64,000 nucleotides of DNA, from NCBI RefSeq assembly GCF_039524395.1, contig NZ_BAAAGO010000004.1. One strand, given 5' to 3'. The DNA is from Micropruina glycogenica. Lineage in GTDB: Bacteria; Actinomycetota; Actinomycetes; Propionibacteriales; Propionibacteriaceae. The translations under genes were made by a program, and so were the position numbers. Of this stretch, positions 16,252-25,064 are shown one piece after another. Under the pieces are notes generated by a model, which was not told where the DNA came from, did no database searches, and saw nothing but the letters and a program-made list of their open reading frames with translations. Position 1 is the stretch's first letter. Each line of letters begins with the position of its first letter.

Positions 16252-18462
16252 ATGACTGCTGAGCCAGACGACCAGCCGGTGATCGATCCCGAAGACGTGC
16301 TGCCCGACCAGACCTATGACGCGCAGTTCTATCCGGCGAGGCCGAAGAAGCTGCGTCCGGCCGCCCGGCGCAGGCAGAATCCGCTGCACGCGATCAGTGC
16401 CCCGCCGTTCGCGCCGGACGGCCGCAACAAGGCCTACGTCGGCTGGTTGGTCGAGCAGTCGATGCTCGGGGACGCGCGCACCCTGGCGCGGCAGCTGGCC
16501 GGCCAGCACACCATGTGGGCCAACCCGTTCGCCTCACCGGACCCGCGCGCGGCGGTCGACCGGTCGTCGGTCTGGTTCACCGCGTACCCGCTGTCGCTGG
16601 TCACCGTGCCCAACCAGTCCTTTCTGGGCGCGCTCGGCGACGACGGGCTCTGGGAGTGCTTCGAGGCGGTCGGCATCGATGCGGTGCACACCGGACCGGT
16701 CAAGCTGGCGGGAGGCCTACGAGGGTGGGACGCGACCCCGAGCGTGGACGGGCATTTCGACCGGATAAGCATGGCGATCGACCCGTTGTTCGGCACCGAG
16801 GACGAATACCGCAGCATGTGCGAGGTGGCCGGCAAGCACCACGGCACGATCATCGACGACATCGTGCCCGGGCACACCGGCAAGGGTGCCGACTTCAGGC
16901 TGGCCGAGCTGAACTACCACGACTACCCGGGCATCTACCACCTGGTCGACATTCCCGAGGAAGCCTGGCATCTGCTGCCCGAGGTGCCCAAGGGCCGCGA
17001 CTCGGTGAACCTGGCGCCGTCCCATGAACATGCCCTGGCCGAGGCGGGCTACATCATCGGTGAACTGCAGCGGGTGATCTTCTACGAGCCGGGCGTCAAA
17101 GAGACCAACTGGTCGGCCACACCCCCGATCTACGACCACACCGGTCAGCTGCGCCGCTGGGTCTACCTGCACTACTTCAAAGAGGGCCAGCCGTCCATCA
17201 ACTGGCTGGATCCCACCTTCGCCGGCATGCGGCTGGTGATAGGGGACGCGCTGCACTCCCTGCTCGATCTGGGCTCCGGCGGTCTGCGGCTGGACGCCAA
17301 CGGCTTTCTGGGTGTGGAGAAGAACGTGTCGGGGCCGGCGTGGTCGGAGGGCCATCCCCTGTCTCAGGCGGCCAACCAGCTGATCGGGTCGATGGTGCGC
17401 AAGGTGGGCGGGTTCACCTTCCAGGAGCTCAACCTGTCGATCGACGACATCGCCGAGACCGGCAAGGTCGGGCCCGACCTGTCCTACGACTTCGTCACCC
17501 GGCCGGCCTACCAGTTCGCCCTCGCGACCGAGGACACCGAGTTCCTGCGGCTCACCCTGCGCGAGTCGCTGAGCGCCGGCATCGACCAGGCGTCGCTGGT
17601 GCACGCGCTGCAGAATCACGATGAGCTCACCTACGAACTGGTGCACTTCGCGACCCGGCACGCCCACGACACCTACACCCTGGGTGGCGTCGACTACACC
17701 GGTGCCGACCTGGCCGAGCACGTCCGTGAGACCCTGCGGCAGAAGCTCACCGGCACGGCAGGCCCCTACAACGCCGTGTTCACCCAGAACGGCATCGCGT
17801 CGACCACCGCGTCCGTGGTCGCGGCCAGCCTGGGCTACACCGAGCTCGACCAGATCGGGGCCGCCGAGATCGAACGGATCAAGACCGCCCACCTGCTGTT
17901 GTGTATGTACAACGCCTGGCAGCCGGGCGTCTTCGCGCTCTCGGGGTGGGATCTGGTGGGTGCGCTGCCGCTGCAGCGGAGCCAGGTGCAGAGCCTGATC
18001 GACGCGGGCGACACCCGCTGGATCGAGCGGGGTGCCTACGACCTGATGGGCAGCTCGCCCGACGCCGAGGCGTCCTCGTCCGGCATGCCGCTGGCCAGGG
18101 CTCTGTACGGATCGTTGCCCGACCAGCTCGCCCACACCAACTCGTTCGCCGCCCGGCTGTCGAAGATTCTGAAGGTGCGCAAGCGGCACGGGCTGTTCAG
18201 CGGCACCCTGTTGGACGTGCCCGAGGTGCCGACCAAAGAGATGCTGGTGCTGGTCAACCGGCTGGCCGTCGGAGCGGGCCAGGTGACGGTGCTGAACTTC
18301 GGGCCGAACAAGATCACCGGACGGGTGCAATCCGAGCAGATCCCCGTCGGGCGGGTGTTCGACCTGACCACTCGTCGCAAGGTCGACACGGTGGACGACC
18401 TGGGCGGGTTCACCGTGACACTGCCGCCGTTCGGCGGGATCGCGACCTTGATCCGCGAATGA
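16252..18462 (+). CDS. Divergent trehalose synthase-like GH13 enzyme
   Basis: A 736-residue cytoplasmic protein with the GH13 catalytic set: Asp348 in GGLRLDANGFLG, Glu392 in FTFQELNLS and Asp457 in LQNHDELT. The length and the NHDELT / RKRHGLF / beta-sandwich end resemble maltose alpha-glucosyltransferase (TreS). The N-terminal TreS landmarks (GDLRGLTQKLDYL) are absent and replaced by a long insert with an unusual region I (DDIVPGHTGKGADF). It probably interconverts maltose and trehalose or acts on a related alpha-glucan, but this is inference. TACATT (16239-16244) 7 nt before the ATG suggests a leaderless transcript. Confidence 0.72.
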   Translation: MTAEPDDQPVIDPEDVLPDQTYDAQFYPARPKKLRPAARRRQNPLHAISAPPFAPDGRNKAYVGWLVEQSMLGDARTLARQLAGQHTMWANPFASPDPRAAVDRSSVWFTAYPLSLVTVPNQSFLGALGDDGLWECFEAVGIDAVHTGPVKLAGGLRGWDATPSVDGHFDRISMAIDPLFGTEDEYRSMCEVAGKHHGTIIDDIVPGHTGKGADFRLAELNYHDYPGIYHLVDIPEEAWHLLPEVPKGRDSVNLAPSHEHALAEAGYIIGELQRVIFYEPGVKETNWSATPPIYDHTGQLRRWVYLHYFKEGQPSINWLDPTFAGMRLVIGDALHSLLDLGSGGLRLDANGFLGVEKNVSGPAWSEGHPLSQAANQLIGSMVRKVGGFTFQELNLSIDDIAETGKVGPDLSYDFVTRPAYQFALATEDTEFLRLTLRESLSAGIDQASLVHALQNHDELTYELVHFATRHAHDTYTLGGVDYTGADLAEHVRETLRQKLTGTAGPYNAVFTQNGIASTTASVVAASLGYTELDQIGAAEIERIKTAHLLLCMYNAWQPGVFALSGWDLVGALPLQRSQVQSLIDAGDTRWIERGAYDLMGSSPDAEASSSGMPLARALYGSLPDQLAHTNSFAARLSKILKVRKRHGLFSGTLLDVPEVPTKEMLVLVNRLAVGAGQVTVLNFGPNKITGRVQSEQIPVGRVFDLTTRRKVDTVDDLGGFTVTLPPFGGIATLIRE

Positions 18463-18490
18463 GCCGGCGAGAGGTGACGGCGGATCGCCC

Positions 18491-21139
18491 TCAGGGGGCG
18501 TCGGCCGGCAGCTTGATCAGCGGGAGCAGGCCGAGCAGCAACAGGCAGGCCGCGCCGTCGAGCAGGTACAGGTCGCGGAAGCCCTCGTTGAGCGTGCTCT
18601 GAAAGGTCTGCTTCAGCTCGGGTGCCAGGGCGTCGATCTGGGCCAGGTAGTCGGTCAGCGCTTGGTCGAAAGCGCCGGGCACGGCCTTGTCGAGCACCGT
18701 GAGTTCGCGGACGGTCTCGGCCACGTCGATGCGCGCGTCGTCGATGTCGGCTCGGGCCTGCACCAACTGTTTGCGCGCGTCGGCCAGCTCGGCCCGCTCG
18801 GCGGCCAGCTTCGTGCGCGCCTGCAGCACCCCGTCACGGGCCTTGATCAGCTTGGCGCGCTCGGCGACGAGCTTGGCACGCGCGGCGCTCAGCTTGGCTC
18901 GCTTCGCGACCGTGGCGTCACGCTGTGCGGTCAGGGTGGCTCGCGCCTTCACCAGCGCAGCACGCTTGGTCACCAACGTGCTGCGCTGCTGCTTCAGCGA
19001 CGCCAGCTCGGCCGCCAGCGGCTTGCGTTGCTCCTGCAGCTCGGCGAGCTTGGCCTCGTTGGCCGCGATGGACGCCTTCAACGCGTCGATCTGCGGCTGC
19101 AGCGCAGGGTCGCCCGCCGCTTCGAGCTTCGCCAGCGCCTGTTGTTGCCCCGTGATGGCGCTGGTCAGGCCGGCGATACCCGCATCGATACCGGCCAGCG
19201 GCTTGCTCACCCCGGCGATGCCCTGGTCGATTCCCTTGATGGCCTTGGTCATGCCGTTGACGCCCTTGGTCTGCCCGGCGATGCCCTTGGTCATGCCCGC
19301 GATGGCCTTGGTCATGCCATCGATGCCCTTGGTCTGCCCCGCGATGCCCGTGGTCATGCCGTCGATGCCCTTGCCCATCGAGGCAACCGTCTTGTCCAGC
19401 TTGGCCAGCCCTGTGCGCATCGAGTCGAGACCTTCGGCCATCTCGTCGATGGTCTTCGTCATCTTGGTGCGCGTCTTCTTCAGCTTGCCGTCGACGGTGC
19501 CCAACTGGTCGATGCCGGTCTCGACACCGCCCTGAATGTCGGCGATCACCGACGGCGTGCGCTCGTCGAACATGTGCTTGGCCACCGTCTTGGTGTCGGC
19601 GACGATGGTGGTGACGTCGGCGTTCTTCAGCAGCGTCACCAGCTCATCGGGCAGGGTGCCGCCCCCGTCGGTGTTCACCGCAATGGTGGTCTTGCCGCTC
19701 AGGTCAGGAAACTCGACACCCTTCAGCGCTTCGGCGAACCGGTCGTCGGCCTTCCACGTGTCGAACGTGGCCTGCAGGGTGGCCGCGTACGGCAGCTCGG
19801 GTGCCTTGATCGTGCTCGGCAGTTGGGCGGTCAGCCGGTCCTGCACCAGCCCGCCGGCGTGGGCCAGAAAGCCGACCATGATCACCGGGGCGAGTGTGGT
19901 GCCGATCGAGCGCACCAGCGACAGGGTGCCCAGCGCTGAGTTCGATTGTTTGGCCGGGGTGAGCCGCAACATCAGGTAGTTGAGCGGTGAACCAATCACG
20001 AATCCCAGGCCCAGACCGATCAGAATCAGGGTGACGATCACGCTCGGGTACCCGGGGGACGGAATCACCCACGCGATCACGCCCACGGCGGCCAACGCCG
20101 AGATCGAGGCGCCGACGGCCAGCACCAGTTTGGGGCCGAACTGGTCGGTCAGCCGTCCGGACAGCGGAGCGCCCACGCCCGAGGCCAGGCCCAGAATGAT
20201 CACCAGGTAGCCGCCCGACCCGCTGGGCAACTGCAGCGCGTTCTCGGCCAACTGCGGCACGAACACCACGCCCATCAGAATGAACCCCGACAGAAACGAC
20301 GCCGCCAGGGTGAGCGCTATGGGTGCCTGGGTGAAGTAGCCGAGGTTGAGCACCGGGTCGGCGGCCCGGCGTTCGGCCAGCACGAACAGCGGCAGCAGCA
20401 CCACGAAGGCGAGCAGATAGGGGTAGACGTCGATCGAGGTGAGGCTGGCGGCGAGGTCGAAGAAGTCGATGTTGGTGAGGCCGTACAGCAGGCTCATGAT
20501 CATGGCCACCAGCAGCGCGGTGCCGATCAGGTCGAGCGGTGCCACGGTGGTTTCGCGGTGGTTCGGCAGCAACGCCCAGCCGGCGATCACGATCAGCGCG
20601 GCGATCGGCACGTTGACGTAGAAGATCCACTGCCAGTCGTGCGAACCGGCGATGTCGAGAATCAGGCTTCCTGCCGACGCCCCCAGCAGGTTCGCGATGC
20701 CGAACACGGCCCCCACCAGGCCCAACGCCAGACCTCGGCGTTCTTCGGGCACCTCGGTGCCGATCTCGGCCGTAGCGATCGGCAGAATGCCGCCGCCGCC
20801 GATGGCCTGAATGGCACGGGCGGCGATCAGCATGCCGAAGCTGCCCACGTCCTGCGCGAGCCCGCACAGCAGCGACCCGACACCGAACAGCGCGATCGCG
20901 AACAGGTACACAGGCTTGCGGCCCAGCCGATCGGCCAGCTTGCCCAACACCGGAATCGCTGCCGCGTACGACAGCGTGTAGATGGTGATCATCCAGATGC
21001 CGAGTTGCTCGCTGACGCCCAGGTCGTCGCTGATGATCGTGCGGGCCGGGGTGACGATGCCGGTGTCGATCGCGCCCATGAAGATGCCCAGCAGGTAGAG
21101 CCCCATGGCGAGTGCCCAGCGTGGACGGCGGGCGCTCAT
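18491..21139 (-). CDS. DHA2-type MFS exporter with a long extracytoplasmic heptad-repeat insert
   Basis: An 882-residue transporter. Residues 1-428 carry about 13 TM helices of a DHA2/EmrB-like proton antiporter (IDTGIVTPARTII, LADRLGRKP, RAIQAIGGGGI). The last TM is at about 855-876. Between them, residues about 430-853 form one large outside loop. It contains 11 consecutive Gly-containing heptads (591-667, GIDGMTK / GIAGQTK type), then a long coiled coil with 12 heptads of the pattern xxRxxLx (724-807). Ordinary DHA2 proteins are about 450-550 residues. The ATG overlaps the marR stop (ATGA), so it is in an operon with, and probably repressed by, the MarR regulator. Confidence 0.9.
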   Translation of the reverse strand: MSARRPRWALAMGLYLLGIFMGAIDTGIVTPARTIISDDLGVSEQLGIWMITIYTLSYAAAIPVLGKLADRLGRKPVYLFAIALFGVGSLLCGLAQDVGSFGMLIAARAIQAIGGGGILPIATAEIGTEVPEERRGLALGLVGAVFGIANLLGASAGSLILDIAGSHDWQWIFYVNVPIAALIVIAGWALLPNHRETTVAPLDLIGTALLVAMIMSLLYGLTNIDFFDLAASLTSIDVYPYLLAFVVLLPLFVLAERRAADPVLNLGYFTQAPIALTLAASFLSGFILMGVVFVPQLAENALQLPSGSGGYLVIILGLASGVGAPLSGRLTDQFGPKLVLAVGASISALAAVGVIAWVIPSPGYPSVIVTLILIGLGLGFVIGSPLNYLMLRLTPAKQSNSALGTLSLVRSIGTTLAPVIMVGFLAHAGGLVQDRLTAQLPSTIKAPELPYAATLQATFDTWKADDRFAEALKGVEFPDLSGKTTIAVNTDGGGTLPDELVTLLKNADVTTIVADTKTVAKHMFDERTPSVIADIQGGVETGIDQLGTVDGKLKKTRTKMTKTIDEMAEGLDSMRTGLAKLDKTVASMGKGIDGMTTGIAGQTKGIDGMTKAIAGMTKGIAGQTKGVNGMTKAIKGIDQGIAGVSKPLAGIDAGIAGLTSAITGQQQALAKLEAAGDPALQPQIDALKASIAANEAKLAELQEQRKPLAAELASLKQQRSTLVTKRAALVKARATLTAQRDATVAKRAKLSAARAKLVAERAKLIKARDGVLQARTKLAAERAELADARKQLVQARADIDDARIDVAETVRELTVLDKAVPGAFDQALTDYLAQIDALAPELKQTFQSTLNEGFRDLYLLDGAACLLLLGLLPLIKLPADAP
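18719..18970 (-). repeat. Twelve-heptad coiled-coil repeat inside the MFS gene
   Basis: These bases encode residues 724-807, twelve uninterrupted 7-residue units of the form xxRxxLx, e.g. AKRAKLS, AARAKLV, AERAKLI, AERAELA. The pattern predicts a rod-like helix on the outer face. Confidence 0.8.
19139..19369 (-). repeat. Eleven Gly-rich heptads inside the MFS gene
   Basis: These bases encode residues 591-667, eleven 7-residue units such as GIDGMTT, GIAGQTK, GIDGMTK, AIAGMTK, GVNGMTK and GIAGVSK. They resemble the Gly-containing heptads of YhgE/Pip-type surface proteins. The underlying 21-bp units are visibly repetitive at the DNA level. Confidence 0.8.
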
Positions 21140-21627
21140 CGGTTCGGCTCCTCGGCTTCGCGCAACTCGCGGTCGAACCGCTCCAAAGCCGCGTTGACCA
21201 CGCCCAACACGCGCGCACAGGCGTCGAGGTCGGCGTCGGAGAAGTCGGCCAGCGCGTCGGCATGCAGGTGGCCGAGGGGAGTGAAGAAGTCGCGCGCCAC
21301 CCGGTGCCCGTGCTCGCCGAAACGCAGCACCACCGTCCTGCGATCGCGGGTGCCGCGCTCGCGCCACACGTGCCCGGCCTCGGTCAGCCGGTCGACGGCG
21401 TAGGTGATCGCCGCGGGCGTGAGGTCGAGTTGGGCGGCCAGTTCGCGCACGGTGAGCGGCGAGCCGGCCAGGTCGGCGGCATAGATCGCGGTGAGCGCGC
21501 GAAAGTCGGTGGGGTGCAGGCCCTGGCTGGACGCGAAGCTGTGCCCGACGCGCTCGGACGACCACCCGACGTCACGAACCAGGGTGGCCAGCGTGCGCAA
21601 CAGGCGGGCGCGATCGAGTTCTTCCAC
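21136..21627 (-). CDS. MarR-family transcriptional regulator
   Basis: A 163-residue winged-helix regulator. The DNA-binding helix region is LTVRELAAQLDLTPAAITYAVDRLTEAGHV, with the wing RERGTRDRRTVVLRF typical of MarR. It is the promoter-proximal gene of a two-gene operon with the MFS exporter and probably represses it until a ligand binds. The GTG at 21627 is supported by a leaderless-type promoter (CATACT at 21634-21639, minus strand, 6 nt upstream). An imperfect palindrome at 21648-21660 lies at the expected -35 position and is a likely autoregulatory operator. Confidence 0.9.
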   Translation of the reverse strand: MEELDRARLLRTLATLVRDVGWSSERVGHSFASSQGLHPTDFRALTAIYAADLAGSPLTVRELAAQLDLTPAAITYAVDRLTEAGHVWRERGTRDRRTVVLRFGEHGHRVARDFFTPLGHLHADALADFSDADLDACARVLGVVNAALERFDRELREAEEPNR

Positions 21628-21633
21628 ACGCCC

Positions 21634-21660
21634 AGTATGCCAGATCGTTAAACCATTTGA
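21634..21660 (-). promoter_or_regulatory. marR-mfs promoter and candidate MarR operator
   Basis: On the minus strand CATACT (21634-21639) is the -10 box. Upstream of it TCAAA-TGG-TTTAA (21648-21660) is a near-perfect 13-bp dyad covering the spacer and -35 region, where a repressor would block RNA polymerase. Confidence 0.5.
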
Positions 21661-21711
21661 CCATCAAGCCGTTGTGCGCACAGGGTGGCCGCCGGCTGAT
21701 GCTGGCGGTTT

Positions 21712-21783
21712 GCTGAGAGTTCGCTCGCAGATAGCTGAGAATTCAACTATCTGATGAGTTTCACTTCTGGGGCGCGCTAGCCT
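21712..21783 (+). promoter_or_regulatory. Promoter region of the 21791 gene with direct and inverted repeats
   Basis: GCTGAGAGTTC (21712-21722) and GCTGAGAATTC (21734-21744) are direct repeats 22 bp apart, about two helical turns. The dyad CAGATAG (21728-21734) / CTATCTG (21747-21753) overlaps the second copy. TAGCCT (21778-21783) is the -10 box, 7 nt from the ATG. The arrangement suggests regulator binding just upstream of the -35 region. Confidence 0.45.
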
Positions 21784-21790
21784 TATTGGT

Positions 21791-22219
21791 ATGACAGACA
21801 AATATCATCTGGAGATGATCGAGAGCGCCACTGGGGAGCTCACCGCCGACGAGCAGGGGCTGCTCGTCATGTTGCCCATCGAACTGCGCGACGCGTTCGT
21901 GCTGCTGGCCACCCACGATCGGGCCGACGATGCCGCCCGGCACCTGGCCCTGGCGCTCGGCCGGCTGAACCAGGCCCGCACCGGCTCGTCGCTGCACCTG
22001 CTGACTCCCGCGCGCCGGCTGCAGTTTCTGCTGACACTGACGGGCTACCTGCACCGCCTGCCCGAAGGATGGCACCGGCAGGCCCTGACCACGCTGGGTG
22101 CTGCCGCGGTGGCCCGCACGCCCGTCGAGGCGCGCGGACGGCTGCGCAACACCGAAGCGGCCGTCGTTCGCGGCGTCGGCGAACTGGCCCAGTCGGTCAC
22201 GACCTCCGCGGCGGCCTGA
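21791..22219 (+). CDS. Hypothetical protein, 142 residues
   Basis: A soluble, helical, Leu/Ala-rich protein (FVLLATHDRADDAARHLALAL, then LHLLTPARRLQFLLTLTGYL). No TM segment and no domain that I recognise. The promoter is unusually well marked for this window, with TAGCCT 7 nt before the ATG and paired repeats upstream, so the gene is likely real and regulated. It precedes the Lgt-like gene by 58 bp, but that gene has its own -10 box. Function unknown. Confidence 0.7.
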   Translation: MTDKYHLEMIESATGELTADEQGLLVMLPIELRDAFVLLATHDRADDAARHLALALGRLNQARTGSSLHLLTPARRLQFLLTLTGYLHRLPEGWHRQALTTLGAAAVARTPVEARGRLRNTEAAVVRGVGELAQSVTTSAAA

Positions 22220-22277
22220 GCACGGCTCCCGGCCCCACTGCCGCGGGTCGGCCGGTGGGCTCGCGTAGGCTCACCGC

Positions 22278-23036
22278 ATGATCGCGCTGCCGTACCCCGG
22301 CAACGACTTGGTACACGGGCTCTGGGTGGGGCTCGGCCTGCTGGCCGCGCTGATCTGGTACGGGCTCGAGAAGCGCCGGCTCCGCCTGCGTGACGACCGG
22401 CTGTGGGTCTTGGCCGGCATGGCTGTGGCGTTCGGCGCCATCGGTGCCCGGGTGCTCACCTGGCCACAGGCCGGGCCGAGCGGCTACCCGTCGCTGGCGC
22501 AGTGGTGGGTCGAGGGCAACCGCAGCATTCTGGCCGGCCTGGTCGGCGCCTGGTTCGGGGTCTGGCTGGGCAAGCGGCTGACCGGTTACCGCGCCGACAC
22601 CGGCGAGCTCTTCGCCCCGGCCGTGGCGCTGGCCGTGGCCATCGGACGGGTGGGCTGCCTGCTCACCGAGAATCCCGGCACCTCGACCGGGGGCGACTGG
22701 GGCATGGTGCTCACCCCCGAACAGGCCCTGCGCCTGGGCGGGGTCGCAGACGTCGGCCTGCACCCGTCGTTCGCCTACGAGATCGCCTTTCAGCTCGTGG
22801 CCTTCGTCCTGCTGCTGCGTTGGCGTGCGCGGCTGGCGCCCGGCGCGCTGTTTCGGCTCTACGTGGCGGCCTACGCCCTGTTTCGGTTCTCGGTCGAGTT
22901 CGTGCGGGGCAATCACGAGCTGTGGCTCGGGCTCAGTGGCCCGCAGTGGTTTCTACTGGCCGTCTCGCCGCTGCTGATCCGGTCGGTGGTTCGCGTCGTC
23001 CGATCGGCCCGGCGCCCCGCCGCCACGCCCGCCTGA
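22278..23036 (+). CDS. Lgt-family (prolipoprotein diacylglyceryl transferase-like) membrane protein
   Basis: A 252-residue polytopic membrane protein with Lgt landmarks: the signature region as AIGRVGCLLTENPG, then HPSFAYEIAFQ and RFSVEFVRGN near the end. True Lgt moves diacylglycerol from phosphatidylglycerol to the lipobox cysteine. This copy is somewhat short (Lgt is usually 260-300 or more) and lies in a cluster with a Tes-like radical SAM protein instead of near trp genes, where actinobacterial lgt is usually found. It may therefore be a specialised paralogue acting on a lipid. TAGGCT (22266-22271) 6 nt before the ATG marks a leaderless transcript. Confidence 0.8.
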   Translation: MIALPYPGNDLVHGLWVGLGLLAALIWYGLEKRRLRLRDDRLWVLAGMAVAFGAIGARVLTWPQAGPSGYPSLAQWWVEGNRSILAGLVGAWFGVWLGKRLTGYRADTGELFAPAVALAVAIGRVGCLLTENPGTSTGGDWGMVLTPEQALRLGGVADVGLHPSFAYEIAFQLVAFVLLLRWRARLAPGALFRLYVAAYALFRFSVEFVRGNHELWLGLSGPQWFLLAVSPLLIRSVVRVVRSARRPAATPA

Positions 23037-23094
23037 CCGAAAAGAAAGCCGCTGGGTGCTTCGCTGTGCGCCCCGCATGGGTCACTATTGGTCG

Positions 23095-23472
23095 ATGAGC
23101 GGGCCCGACTTCGTGCCGCCGGGCGACCGGTCCGACGGTCGGTGGCCGTCGCAACCACCGCCCGGCCAGCCCTGGCAGATGCCACCGACACCCAACACCT
23201 CGGGCGGGTCGCTGCTGCTGGGTCTGGTGATCGGCGTCATCGTGTTGCTGGGCGGGGGCTGGACCTTCCTGGCCTTCGTCACCCGCGTCAACGGCGACGT
23301 CGGCTTCGGGCTCGCCGTCGGTCTGCTGGTGGCGTACATCGTCGTCGCCATCGTGTTCGCGGTGCGCCCCAGCACCTCGCGCCTCGGCGCGGGCCTGCTG
23401 CTGGCCATCGGGGCGGTGCTGGTCATTCTCGCCGGATTGTGCTTCGGCCTGGTGTTCGGCGTGATCCGATGA
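23095..23472 (+). CDS. Small membrane protein of the radical SAM cluster
   Basis: A 125-residue protein with a Pro/Gln-rich cytoplasmic N-terminus (about residues 1-35) and three hydrophobic segments (about 38-60, 70-90, 96-122). No recognised family. It overlaps the radical SAM gene by ATGA, so the two are cotranslated. This suggests it anchors or serves the enzyme at the membrane. CACTAT at 23083-23088 is a possible -10 box for the second part of the cluster. Confidence 0.75.
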   Translation: MSGPDFVPPGDRSDGRWPSQPPPGQPWQMPPTPNTSGGSLLLGLVIGVIVLLGGGWTFLAFVTRVNGDVGFGLAVGLLVAYIVVAIVFAVRPSTSRLGAGLLLAIGAVLVILAGLCFGLVFGVIR

Positions 23473-25064
23473 AGGCCACCCTGGGCCCCGGCCAGCCGCT
23501 GCGCGGCGACCGCATTCACCGCTACGTCACGGCGTTCTGCCCGCTGTGCCACGAGTCGAACCCGCCGTTGGCGCAGGTGCGCAGGCTGTCGGGCCAACTG
23601 CTCGAACGCGACGACCGCGTCTGGTTGCAGCGCGCCTGCCCCGACCACGGCGTCGTCACCACCCTGTACGACGAAGACCCGCAGATTCTGCGCTACCTCG
23701 AAAAGTGGCAGGCGCCCACCAAACGGCACACCCCCGACGACCCGACGAACTTTCGCCAGGTGCCGCAGGCCTACGCCTACGGCCTGCCGCCGCTGCAGAC
23801 CCAGCACACCTGCATCTTGTTGCAAGACGTGATCGAGCACTGCAACCTGCGCTGCCCGACCTGTTTCACCTCGTCGGGCCCCACGTTGAAGGGCGTTGCG
23901 CCGCTGGCCGACATTCTGGCCAACGTCGACACCCGGCTCAGCCGCGAGCAGAACCGGCTCGACGTGCTGATGCTGTCGGGCGGTGAGCCGACGCTCTACC
24001 CGCACCTGGCCGAGCTGCTCGACGAGCTGGTGGCGCGGCCGATCGTGCGCATCATGGTGAACACCAACGGCCTGCTGATCGCCTCGGACGACGACCTGGT
24101 CGCCCTGCTGCACAAGCACCGGTCGCGGGTCGAGGTGTACCTGCAGTACGACGGGCCGTCGCCGCAGGCGTCCATCCATCACCGAGGTGGCGACCTGACC
24201 CGTTTCAAAGAGGCCGCCATCGCCCGGCTGTCGCAGGCCGGAGTGTTCACCACCCTGACCATGACCGCGGCCCTGGGGGTCAACGACGGCGACATCGGCG
24301 CGGTGGTGTTGCGGGCGCTCGAGACGCCGTTCGTCGGTGGGGTGGCGCTGCAGACGGTGTTCGGCTCGGGCCGTGGCCACGGCATCGACCCGGTGAACCG
24401 GCTCACCCACACCGGCGTGCTGGCTCGGCTCGAAGAACAGACCGGCGGGGTGGTGGCCTGGCACGACCTGACCGCCCTGCCGTGCTCGCACCCGCACTGC
24501 GCGTCGGTGGGCTACCTGCTCAAGGACGACGCCGGGGTCTGGCGGTCGCTGTGCGCGCTGGTGGGCCACGACCAACTGCTCGCCTGGCTCGAACTCGACC
24601 CCGACGCCCTGGCCAACCGCATCGCCGACCACGAGCTGCCCGCACAACTCAGGGAGCTGATGCGCACCTCGCTGCTCGACCTGATGAGCGAGGTGTCGTC
24701 GCTGTCGCACCCACGCACCGCGCAGCTGTGGCAGAACATCTGCACCCAGTGCGACCTGGGCATCGGCACCCTCACCACGCTGGCGGCCGGCAAACTGCCC
24801 GGCCAGCAGAACCGGCTGCGCCGCCTGCTCGCCGAGCGGGTGGTGCGCATCACCGTGAAACCGTTCATGGACATCTCGACCATGATCGAAGAGCGGCTCA
24901 CCCAGTGCTGCGTGCACGTGGGCACCAAGAGCGCAGCCGATGCCCACCAGTGCGCACCCTTCTGCGCGGTGCAGGCGTGGCCGCAACTGGCCGATCAGCG
25001 ACTCAGCACCGCCACCACCCGCCGCGAACTGCGGCTGGTCGAGACGAGCCGGGCCGGCTCGTGA
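23469..25064 (+). CDS. Radical SAM enzyme related to tetraether lipid synthase (MJ0619/Tes-like)
   Basis: A 531-residue radical SAM enzyme. The SAM cluster motif is C125xxxC129xxC132 in IEHCNLRCPTCF, followed by LSGGEPTLYPHL. The N-terminus has a rubredoxin-like metal site (C24PLC27, then C57PDHG). The C-terminal half has more cysteines that could hold auxiliary clusters: C339/C344/C362, C425/C428, and C480, C481, C495, C499 in HQCAPFC. This layout (rubredoxin-like site, radical SAM core, two auxiliary sites) matches the family of archaeal Tes (MJ0619), which joins lipid tails by C-C bonds, and related bacterial membrane-spanning-lipid enzymes. Substrate here is inferred to be a lipid. Confidence 0.8.
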   Translation: MKATLGPGQPLRGDRIHRYVTAFCPLCHESNPPLAQVRRLSGQLLERDDRVWLQRACPDHGVVTTLYDEDPQILRYLEKWQAPTKRHTPDDPTNFRQVPQAYAYGLPPLQTQHTCILLQDVIEHCNLRCPTCFTSSGPTLKGVAPLADILANVDTRLSREQNRLDVLMLSGGEPTLYPHLAELLDELVARPIVRIMVNTNGLLIASDDDLVALLHKHRSRVEVYLQYDGPSPQASIHHRGGDLTRFKEAAIARLSQAGVFTTLTMTAALGVNDGDIGAVVLRALETPFVGGVALQTVFGSGRGHGIDPVNRLTHTGVLARLEEQTGGVVAWHDLTALPCSHPHCASVGYLLKDDAGVWRSLCALVGHDQLLAWLELDPDALANRIADHELPAQLRELMRTSLLDLMSEVSSLSHPRTAQLWQNICTQCDLGIGTLTTLAAGKLPGQQNRLRRLLAERVVRITVKPFMDISTMIEERLTQCCVHVGTKSAADAHQCAPFCAVQAWPQLADQRLSTATTRRELRLVETSRAGS

